A DNA stretch of 64,000 nt from Calditrichota bacterium. Its GTDB lineage: Bacteria; Zhuqueibacterota; Zhuqueibacteria; Zhuqueibacterales; Geothermadaptataceae. How positions within the stretch are numbered: position 1 is the stretch's first letter; every line of letters starts with the position of its first letter. The stretch lies in NCBI GenBank assembly GCA_008501765.1, contig QQUE01000008.1:186001-250000 (forward strand), written 5' to 3'. The position numbers and the translations under genes are program-made. Shown in pieces: positions 10,781 to 18,410 of this stretch. Under the pieces are notes generated by a model that saw only the letters and a program-made list of their open reading frames with translations, was not told the DNA's origin and did no database searches.

Positions 10781-11001
10781 AGTTTATCGAAAATACCTGC
10801 TTTTTTATGTTCGTACTGGTCAGTGTTTTGAATGATTGTGTAGAGTTGCTTGTAGTCAGAGCACAGCTCTGATGTTCATTGCTCGAGTCAGCAGAGCATT
10901 GCTCTGAGTATAAGCAAAGCATCAGATTTTTCTATTCAATACATTACATGTAATTTCCAGGTGAAAACTACTTTGTGATTAAACGAAAAGGTTAATGGAA
11001 T

Positions 11002-12261
11002 ATGCGCGTTACATTTGTTCAGCCTTATTATGAAAATATCTGGGAATGCATTGGCCTCGGCTACATCATTTCCTACTGTAAAAAAAATTACAAAGGCGAT
11101 CTGGAAATTAACTTTTTTCAGGGCAATTTTGACTCAGATGCTGATATAATCTCCGGCTCGCAGGATTCGGATATTGTCGCGTTTTCGTGCACTTCGCCCT
11201 GTTTTCCGCCGGCGGTTCGGCTCGCTGCAGCCATCAAAGCTGTGAATCCCAAAGTACGAATAGTGGTTGGCGGCTGGCATGTCACAGCGCTGCAGGACAA
11301 ATCCGTCAATGAATGCATCGATCAAATTGTCGTCGGTGAAGGTGAGAAAGCGATGCTCGAAATATTGCAGGGTAATACGGACCGCATTGTCCGGGGACAA
11401 GCGCTGCCTCTGAATGAAATCCCCTGGCCGGACCGGGAAGCTATTAAAAATCACCGGACGATTGACCTCTGTGAGCAGATGAACGGCCAGCGTACAACCG
11501 GTTTTCAGGCAAACCGTGTGTGCCCGACCTCCTGTGTTTTTTGTGCAGAAAAAATAATGACTGGCAAATTTAACCGCCGCACCAATCCGATTCGCTCGCG
11601 GCCAGTTGAGGATGTCTGCGCTGAAATCAGCACCGTGGTTGAAAAATATGGCTTAACTTATTTTAAGTTCGTCGATGCCACTTTTGATATTTCACCACAG
11701 TACGTTATCGATTTCTGCCGGGAAAAAATCAAAAAGGGAATCGATACCGAATGGGAATGCCTGATTCACGCCAGTTTTTGCACCGAAGAAATGTTCCACT
11801 GGCTGAAGGAATCCAATTGCAATCAGATAAATGTCGGTTGTGAGAGCGGTAGCCCGAAAATTCTCAAACAGATTCACAAGGGCACCAAGGTCGAAACCAT
11901 CGAAAATGTTTTTCGCTGGGCTAAAAAATACCACATAAACCGGCGGGGATTTTTCATCCTCGGAATGCCGGAAGAAGACCGCAACGATTTGCGCTTGACC
12001 GAAGAACTCATCGACAGAATTGAACCAGACGTGGTTGGATTTACGATTCTTTGTCCGTATCCGGGTTCAAATCTTTATGACCACGAAAAATATGGCAATC
12101 AGGACTGGGAGCAGACGGACGAATATGCCAATGATTTCTGGCGCAACAAAGCCTTTTCCAATGAGGAATTGAAGGAATGGCAGGCTTATTTTATCGACAA
12201 ATATTCAGATAAATTATGTGAACGGCTCGAGGGGGAAGGGTTGCGAGCTGTTGAAGGTTAA
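11002..12261 (+). CDS. B12-binding-domain radical SAM protein
   Basis: Cobalamin-binding-like N-terminus (VVGGWHVTAL, VVGEGEKAMLEIL), radical SAM motif 'CPTSCVFC', 'INVGCESGSPKILKQIHKG', 'FFILGMPEED'. Confidence 0.88.
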   Translation: MRVTFVQPYYENIWECIGLGYIISYCKKNYKGDLEINFFQGNFDSDADIISGSQDSDIVAFSCTSPCFPPAVRLAAAIKAVNPKVRIVVGGWHVTALQDKSVNECIDQIVVGEGEKAMLEILQGNTDRIVRGQALPLNEIPWPDREAIKNHRTIDLCEQMNGQRTTGFQANRVCPTSCVFCAEKIMTGKFNRRTNPIRSRPVEDVCAEISTVVEKYGLTYFKFVDATFDISPQYVIDFCREKIKKGIDTEWECLIHASFCTEEMFHWLKESNCNQINVGCESGSPKILKQIHKGTKVETIENVFRWAKKYHINRRGFFILGMPEEDRNDLRLTEELIDRIEPDVVGFTILCPYPGSNLYDHEKYGNQDWEQTDEYANDFWRNKAFSNEELKEWQAYFIDKYSDKLCERLEGEGLRAVEG

Positions 12262-12311
12262 TGGCTGGAAAGTTGGGATGGTTTAATGTTAAAATCTATG
12301 CGGAAAAATGA

Positions 12312-13016
12312 ATGGAAAAAAGATTAGTCGCCACGCGGTGCGATGAAAATATCGAAGAAATGACAAGTCTTACGCATCCCATCATCAAAAAATTTTGTCA
12401 GAAATGGCACGCTGATTTCGTCTGCTTAAGCGGTGATTTCAGCTTTGTGATGGATTATGAGGGTTGGATGAGTTACCGGATTTTCGAGGTGAACGATTAT
12501 TTTGATAAGTACGATCGTGTTTTGAGCCTTGATTCGGATGTCGTTTTGAGTCCACAATGCCCCAATATTTTCGAAATTGTGCCGCAGGGAAAAATTGGTT
12601 CAATTTACGAAGATGTCGGCTCTCGTCAAACAATGCGACATCAGTCCATCCGCAATGTACAGAAAAAATGGGGTGATGTTGGCTGGAAAACCGGATATAC
12701 CAATAGCGGTGTTATGGTTTTTGATAAAGCGCATCAAGAAATGTTGCGGCCGGTGAACGGCGAATATTGGCTCGGCTGGGAGAGTGATGATATTCATTTG
12801 GGATATCAAATCAATAAACTGGATTATGAAGTTTTTCAGTTGCCCTTTCAGTTCAATCACATGTGCATGTTTTCCGAGCCGTGGAACGGCAGCCCGAACA
12901 GGTTTCTTTCTTATGTCCTGCACTACGCAGGCGCTGCGACTTTTCCCGGTAGTGCGGGTAAAAAAGTTGAGAAAATAAGCAAAGATATTGATGTTTTATG
13001 GCAGGGAGCGTTTTGA
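12312..13016 (+). CDS. GT8-like / nucleotide-diphospho-sugar glycosyltransferase
   Basis: 'YDRVLSLDSDVVLSPQCPNIFEIVP' (DSDV metal motif), 'GYTNSGVMVFDKAHQEML'. Confidence 0.7.
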   Translation: MEKRLVATRCDENIEEMTSLTHPIIKKFCQKWHADFVCLSGDFSFVMDYEGWMSYRIFEVNDYFDKYDRVLSLDSDVVLSPQCPNIFEIVPQGKIGSIYEDVGSRQTMRHQSIRNVQKKWGDVGWKTGYTNSGVMVFDKAHQEMLRPVNGEYWLGWESDDIHLGYQINKLDYEVFQLPFQFNHMCMFSEPWNGSPNRFLSYVLHYAGAATFPGSAGKKVEKISKDIDVLWQGAF

Positions 13017-13099
13017 TTTAGTTGAAAGTTTGAACCTTTAAACCTTTAAACCTTCCAACTTTTAAATGTTCAAACTTTCAAACCTAACTTTGGAGTATT

Positions 13100-14152
13100 A
13101 TGCTGCGTATTGGAATGAACGGATTTGGGCGTATTGGCAGAGCAATTTTTCGAAATAATCTGGCAAAGGACGCGTTTAAAGTCGTCTCGATAAATGACAT
13201 CAACCCGGATATTAGCAATATCGCCTATCAGCTGAATTATGACACCCTCTATGGTCAGCTCGACGATAAATATTATGCGGTCAATGATCATCTTTGCAAT
13301 AATCAGGATAAAATAAAAATTTACAATCAGCCCCATGTGGATACAGTTCCCTGGGAGAACGAACAGGCAGATATAATTATCGATGCATCCGGTGTTTTGG
13401 ATAATGTTTTACGGGCACCGCAAACTCTTGTTAAACATAATCTTAAAAAAGTGATGATTACCCATTCACCAGATGAAGTTGATTTCTCGATGGTGCTTGG
13501 CGCCAATGAAACGGAACTCGATTTGACCCGGCATCATGTCATTTCGACGAGTATTTGTGACGCCACTGCCCTTGGCCCGGTGTTAAAAATTATTCATGAA
13601 AATATCGGCATTCGCAACGGCTACATCACAACGCTGCATCCATGGCTCAATTATCAAAATTTGATGGATGGGCCAGCCAGTTCGTGGTCGGTTCCCGGGA
13701 CGATTTACCATCATTACGCGCTCGGCCGCTCCGTTATCGGCAACATGATTCCCAAACCGACATCCGCGATAGCTGCAACGTGCAAGGTTGTCGATGGCGT
13801 CACCGAAGGGATGATAGGCTCGTTTTCCTACCGCACACCAACAGCCATCGTCGGCAGCGCGGATATTACTTTGAACCTGAAACAATTCTCTTCAAAAGAG
13901 CAGATTTTGTCGCTTTTTGTTGCTGCAGAGAAAAAACAACGCTGGAAAATCATCCGCAACAATTTTGTACCGCTCGCGTCTCTGGACTACAAAAGCAGCG
14001 ATTCGTCGGCCATTGTCGATCACCGTTGGACGGAGGTTTTGGGGGATGACATGTTGAAACTGGTTTTATGGTACGACAACGAATGGGGTTATTCTGCGCG
14101 GGTTATCGATCAGATTTTATACGTTGAAGAAAAAATGAAAGAACAATTATGA
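13100..14152 (+). CDS. Divergent glyceraldehyde-3-phosphate dehydrogenase-family protein
   Basis: 'MLRIGMNGFGRIGRAIFRNN', 'SINDINPDISNIAYQLNYDTLYGQ', active-site region 'STSICDATALGPVLKIIHENIGIRNGYITTLHPW', C-terminal 'VLWYDNEWGYSARVID'. Confidence 0.88.
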   Translation: MLRIGMNGFGRIGRAIFRNNLAKDAFKVVSINDINPDISNIAYQLNYDTLYGQLDDKYYAVNDHLCNNQDKIKIYNQPHVDTVPWENEQADIIIDASGVLDNVLRAPQTLVKHNLKKVMITHSPDEVDFSMVLGANETELDLTRHHVISTSICDATALGPVLKIIHENIGIRNGYITTLHPWLNYQNLMDGPASSWSVPGTIYHHYALGRSVIGNMIPKPTSAIAATCKVVDGVTEGMIGSFSYRTPTAIVGSADITLNLKQFSSKEQILSLFVAAEKKQRWKIIRNNFVPLASLDYKSSDSSAIVDHRWTEVLGDDMLKLVLWYDNEWGYSARVIDQILYVEEKMKEQL

Positions 14153-14895
14153 ACGAAAAGTTAGCGGTCGTCATACCGGCGCGGCTGGGCAGCAAAAGGG
14201 TGAAAGCAAAAAATTTGCGTAAACTCAATGGTAAAACCCTGATCGTAAATATGATCGAAAAATTGCAGCAAACGCAGTATTTGCAGAATATTTATATCAA
14301 TTCCGATAGTGAATTGTTCGGCGCAATCGCGAATCAGAACAAGGTAAAATTTTACCAGCGACAGCCGGAACTGGCCACCAGCGAGTCGCTCATCGACGAT
14401 TATATTTTTGACTTTATTAGCCAAATTCAGCCAGAATTTTTGGCCGTGGTCAACTCGACATCGCCATTTATTTCGCCGGAAGCATTGGACAATGCGTGGC
14501 TTTCTTTTCAAAATAATAATTTTGATACACTGCTCTCGTGTGAAAAGATTCAAACCCACTGTTTTTATAAAGGCAAGCCGGTAAATTTTTCAATCGATGG
14601 CAAGCATCCGCGTTCGCAAGATTTGGAACCGGTGCGGGCGCTGAATTTTGCGATCACAATTTGGAATTGTCAGCGGTATATCGAAAATTATGAATCCAAA
14701 AATTATGGTGTGTACACAGGCAAACTTGGATTTTATGATATCGAAGGAATTGGCTGCATTGATATCGATTATGAGGACGATTTTCAGATGGCTGAATTTG
14801 TATCCCGTTACCTGCAAAATGAAAATAATATACCAGTTGTGTACGATGACGTTGCTGCACAGCTAATCGAGAAAAATGTTGATTTTGCAAATTAA
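14149..14895 (+). CDS. Acylneuraminate cytidylyltransferase-like (CMP-sugar synthetase family)
   Basis: 'LAVVIPARLGSKRVKAKNLRKLNGKTLIVNMIEKL', 'EFLAVVNSTSPFISPEALDNAW'; 4-bp overlap with the GAPDH gene. Confidence 0.85.
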   Translation: MNEKLAVVIPARLGSKRVKAKNLRKLNGKTLIVNMIEKLQQTQYLQNIYINSDSELFGAIANQNKVKFYQRQPELATSESLIDDYIFDFISQIQPEFLAVVNSTSPFISPEALDNAWLSFQNNNFDTLLSCEKIQTHCFYKGKPVNFSIDGKHPRSQDLEPVRALNFAITIWNCQRYIENYESKNYGVYTGKLGFYDIEGIGCIDIDYEDDFQMAEFVSRYLQNENNIPVVYDDVAAQLIEKNVDFAN

Positions 14896-14924
14896 AGTGA
14901 AATCATGAAAGAATAATTGGAAGA

Positions 14925-15533
14925 ATGACCAATTTACAGCCTAAAAATATACACTGCCTCGCATTGAATTATCAGGGAGTTGGCATCACAAAAATTGAAC
15001 CGCTGTATTTTGTGAAATCGGCGCACGCCCTGTGTTTCGATGGCGCCAGGATTGAATACCCTGAAAAATGTCTGAAATTATGGACTGAAGTGGAGCTTGC
15101 GCTGGTTGTAAAAAATAATTGTATAAATATATCCGCAGAGGAAGCGCCGGACTTTATTTCCGGATATACAGTAGCAGCGGATTTGACCTGTGAAAATATT
15201 GCAAACCGGGATCATCATTTGGCCTATTCCAAAAGCAGAAAAAACTTTTGCCCCGTGCAGCCCGATGTGGTCACTTTGCAGCAAATTGATTTATCGGAAC
15301 TTAGATTGACGACAGCAATAAATGGCAAAATAACCCAAACCGGTGATTTATCACAGATGCTTTTTAATCCCTTTAAATCACTAAGTTATATTTCGCAAAT
15401 TACAGAGTTATGTCAGGGAGATATCGTGCTTACAGGAACCCCGGCGGGTGTTGAAAATAATATTATCCGGAAGGGGGATCGTGTACTCCACTGGATTGAA
15501 AATATTGGCAATTTAGAATATGAAATCATCTAA
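14925..15533 (+). CDS. Fumarylacetoacetate hydrolase-family protein
   Basis: 'WTEVELALVVKNN', 'GYTVAADLTCENI', 'GDIVLTGTPAGVENNIIRKGDRV'. Confidence 0.82.
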   Translation: MTNLQPKNIHCLALNYQGVGITKIEPLYFVKSAHALCFDGARIEYPEKCLKLWTEVELALVVKNNCINISAEEAPDFISGYTVAADLTCENIANRDHHLAYSKSRKNFCPVQPDVVTLQQIDLSELRLTTAINGKITQTGDLSQMLFNPFKSLSYISQITELCQGDIVLTGTPAGVENNIIRKGDRVLHWIENIGNLEYEII

Positions 15534-16494
15534 AGTCTGGATTACGGATTACATAAAAAATCCGGATATCGAGAAGCGAATTCTGGGCGATTTTCTCAGT
15601 GCGGAGTCCCACGACGATATCGAAATAGTGCTGGTCTGGCATGAAATAATCGATGACCATTTTTTCGATAAATTCCCTCGCTTAAGGGCTGTTATTCGCT
15701 ATGGTGTAGGTTATGATAATATTGATCTTACGGTAGCAAATGAACGCCATATTTATGTCTGCAATACCCCGGATTACGGCACCGAAGAAGTCGCTGATAC
15801 CGCGCTCGCAATGATGGGAACCTTGACTCGGGGAATATTATACTACCAGGAATTGGCAAAAAGCCTTCCCCGGGATTGGCAGGAAAATACTATCGGTAGC
15901 TTGCGCCGGAGTTCTGAACTCAAACTTGGCATTATCGGCGCTGGCCGTATTGGCAGCTCGGTTATTCTTCGGGCCAATGCGATGAATTATAAATCCTGTT
16001 TTTATGACCCATACAAAGAAAGTGGTTATGAAAAAGTGTTGGGAGCACAACGCGTCGATTCAATTGATGCCCTTTTAAAATTGGCTGACATCGTCTCAAT
16101 TCATTGCCCATTAACAGAGGAGACGCGGCACATGGTTACCACCGATTTTGTCAATAAAATGAAATCCGGGAGCTATTTGATAAATACGGCGCGCGGTAAA
16201 ATAGTGCAGGATTTGGATGTACTTTATGCGCCATTGCAGGATAATAAACTGGCAGGAGTCGCACTCGATGTTTTGCCAAATGAACCTCCAAACAACGATT
16301 CATTATTGATTCGAGCGTGGCAGAATAATGAAAACTGGTTGTGCGGACGATTTATAATAAACCCGCACACTGCTTATTTCAGCCGGCAATCTTTTTCAGA
16401 AATGCGCGAAAAAGCCGCGAAAAATGCCCTGCGAGTCCTGCAGGATCAAAAACCTGTCAATGTCGTTTCTGAGTGCAGTACGTTAGCGATTTAA
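15520..16494 (+). CDS. D-isomer-specific 2-hydroxyacid dehydrogenase
   Basis: 'RAVIRYGVGYDNIDLTVANERHIYVCNTPDYGTEEVADTALAMM', 'LGIIGAGRIGSSVILRANAM', 'SYLINTARGKIV', 'ALDVLPNEPP'. Confidence 0.92.
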   Translation: MKSSKVWITDYIKNPDIEKRILGDFLSAESHDDIEIVLVWHEIIDDHFFDKFPRLRAVIRYGVGYDNIDLTVANERHIYVCNTPDYGTEEVADTALAMMGTLTRGILYYQELAKSLPRDWQENTIGSLRRSSELKLGIIGAGRIGSSVILRANAMNYKSCFYDPYKESGYEKVLGAQRVDSIDALLKLADIVSIHCPLTEETRHMVTTDFVNKMKSGSYLINTARGKIVQDLDVLYAPLQDNKLAGVALDVLPNEPPNNDSLLIRAWQNNENWLCGRFIINPHTAYFSRQSFSEMREKAAKNALRVLQDQKPVNVVSECSTLAI

Positions 16495-16545
16495 CCAAAA
16501 ATCAGCGCAGTAGAATTTTAAAAAATGGACTATAAAATCGGGTAG

Positions 16546-18387
16546 ATGATGAGTGAGAAAAAAATGAGTGAACGAAAACAGCAGCGCGTTTGCGCCATAG
16601 TCTCCGGGTATTTTGGAGCTGAAAAATTAAATCAATGCATCAGTAGTTTATTGCCTTCCGCCCATGAGATTGTTCTAATTGACAGTGAAGAAATTGCTGC
16701 TGATATTCTGAGTCATACGAGCGTAACCGACTACCGTAAAAAGTCGCTAAATGATGCGATTACAAAATTAATGCAACGCCCGGATTCCGAGCGAGCAGAT
16801 TGGTTGTTTTATCTCAATGCCAACGAGGAGTGCAGCGCAGATTTTGGAGAATTATTTAACTATTTAGCCAAACGACCAGCGCATATTGCCGCAGTTCAGC
16901 TGGCCGTGAGCTCAACCGGAAAGAATGGGAATATTGAATATGCCAATTTTGAAAACCGCTGTGTACGAATGAATGCACAGCCCGGAACTGGATTCCTGAA
17001 TCGGTTGCAGTTTGAAGGGGAGTCGCAGCAACACAAGTCAATTTTTATTAACCGCCACCTGGATCGGATTAACAAAGATGCATCCTCGCCTGTTTTTACA
17101 CGCATGCGCGACGATGCAGTGCGATATTGGGAACGGTGCCCTGAAGATCTGGCTGCGGTATTTTCATTTTACCAATTTCTTCATTGGATCGAAGATTACG
17201 ATGAAATTGTCAATAATTGCGTTAGTACAATTGCGAACCATCTGCAAAAAATCGAAGCAAATTCGGAATATTGGGGTTTCTTTACTATTTGGGCAGAAGC
17301 CTGTTACCAAAAAAAGGAGATCGAAAAATTTACAACAGTGTTTGATCTCGCTAAAAATACGCTTCCTGCGAAAAATCTCGATTTTATCTATATTTCTTGC
17401 CTGCAGGCAAAATTGGCAAATAATCCGGCGGCAGTGAATTCCAATTCCGAATTGTATATTTCAAAGCTCAAATCCGTTTTAAACAATAAATTCAATATAG
17501 CAAAAAACAGCTTGCACACCTTGAAATTTGAGGAAAATATTCGATCGATGCGAATTTCCAGCCTCGCTACGCTTGAGAAATGGCAGGCTGTTTACGCTGG
17601 TTTGCGCCAACTTGGTACTGTGCCTTCATTTGACGAATCAAAAGCAGGTGATCTTTTGCAGGAGATGCAGTTTATTCCAGGTGATAAATTGAGTACAATC
17701 CTCACCATCTTGTGGAAAAAATTCACCACACCAGGATTTGTCCTCGAAACATTAAAAGTTTTTCCTCTCGAATCATTAAATCAAAAAGGCCGGGATTTTC
17801 TCGAAGAGAAACTGGTGCCGGGTTTCAGAGAGCAGAAAGATTATGATGCCGGAATTTTATTCATGCAATTGGGTCTGTACCAGGACGCGCTCGATATATT
17901 TTTAACCTATCAAACTGATCCGGGTGTTGGGGAAGGAGCCATGTTTAATGCGGCACAAATGTTTCTTGAACTCGGCTATTTTGAAGATGCCATCAAGATT
18001 CTAAATGCCTTGCTGCAGGAATATCCAGCCAATTATGATGCACGTTTGTTGTTCGAAGGTCTGAAACCGGATGTCGGGGATGTTTCGGAATCAACGGCAG
18101 AGGCAGATGATGAAATCGAAGGAATTTTGCTCGAAGCGGTTGAGGCCATTGCCCACTATTCTGAAAAAAGGAAATACGATCCCATCTATTCCATCGTGAA
18201 ACAAGTGCACGACGTCCTGGCTCCCTATAGTGAACTTAAAGTTGAAATTTACGATGATTTGCCGGGAGCATTTATGCGCATCGAATCGCTGGCTATTTCC
18301 CATTGTTATCTCAAACTGGCAGACGAAGTGCAAAAGTTAAAATCTTCGATTAAAATCGATGAATCCGCCGGTAAAATAAAGCAGTAA
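16546..18387 (+). CDS. TPR protein with a degenerate GT2-like N-terminal domain
   Basis: 'RVCAIVSGYFGAEKLNQCISSLLPSAHEIVLIDSEE...DWLFYLNANEECSADFGEL' parallels the next gene, but 'NANEE' replaces 'DADE'. TPR-like C-terminus 'GYFEDAIKILNALLQEYPANYDARLLFEGL'. Confidence 0.65.
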   Translation: MMSEKKMSERKQQRVCAIVSGYFGAEKLNQCISSLLPSAHEIVLIDSEEIAADILSHTSVTDYRKKSLNDAITKLMQRPDSERADWLFYLNANEECSADFGELFNYLAKRPAHIAAVQLAVSSTGKNGNIEYANFENRCVRMNAQPGTGFLNRLQFEGESQQHKSIFINRHLDRINKDASSPVFTRMRDDAVRYWERCPEDLAAVFSFYQFLHWIEDYDEIVNNCVSTIANHLQKIEANSEYWGFFTIWAEACYQKKEIEKFTTVFDLAKNTLPAKNLDFIYISCLQAKLANNPAAVNSNSELYISKLKSVLNNKFNIAKNSLHTLKFEENIRSMRISSLATLEKWQAVYAGLRQLGTVPSFDESKAGDLLQEMQFIPGDKLSTILTILWKKFTTPGFVLETLKVFPLESLNQKGRDFLEEKLVPGFREQKDYDAGILFMQLGLYQDALDIFLTYQTDPGVGEGAMFNAAQMFLELGYFEDAIKILNALLQEYPANYDARLLFEGLKPDVGDVSESTAEADDEIEGILLEAVEAIAHYSEKRKYDPIYSIVKQVHDVLAPYSELKVEIYDDLPGAFMRIESLAISHCYLKLADEVQKLKSSIKIDESAGKIKQ

Positions 18388-18410
18388 CTAAATTCGAAAA
18401 ATAATAAGTT

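Noticed and set aside
16546-18387. Frameshifted or pseudogene reading of the degenerate GT2 protein
   Set aside because: The 613-aa frame is intact with continuous TPR-like sequence; loss of DxD is a substitution, not a disruption.
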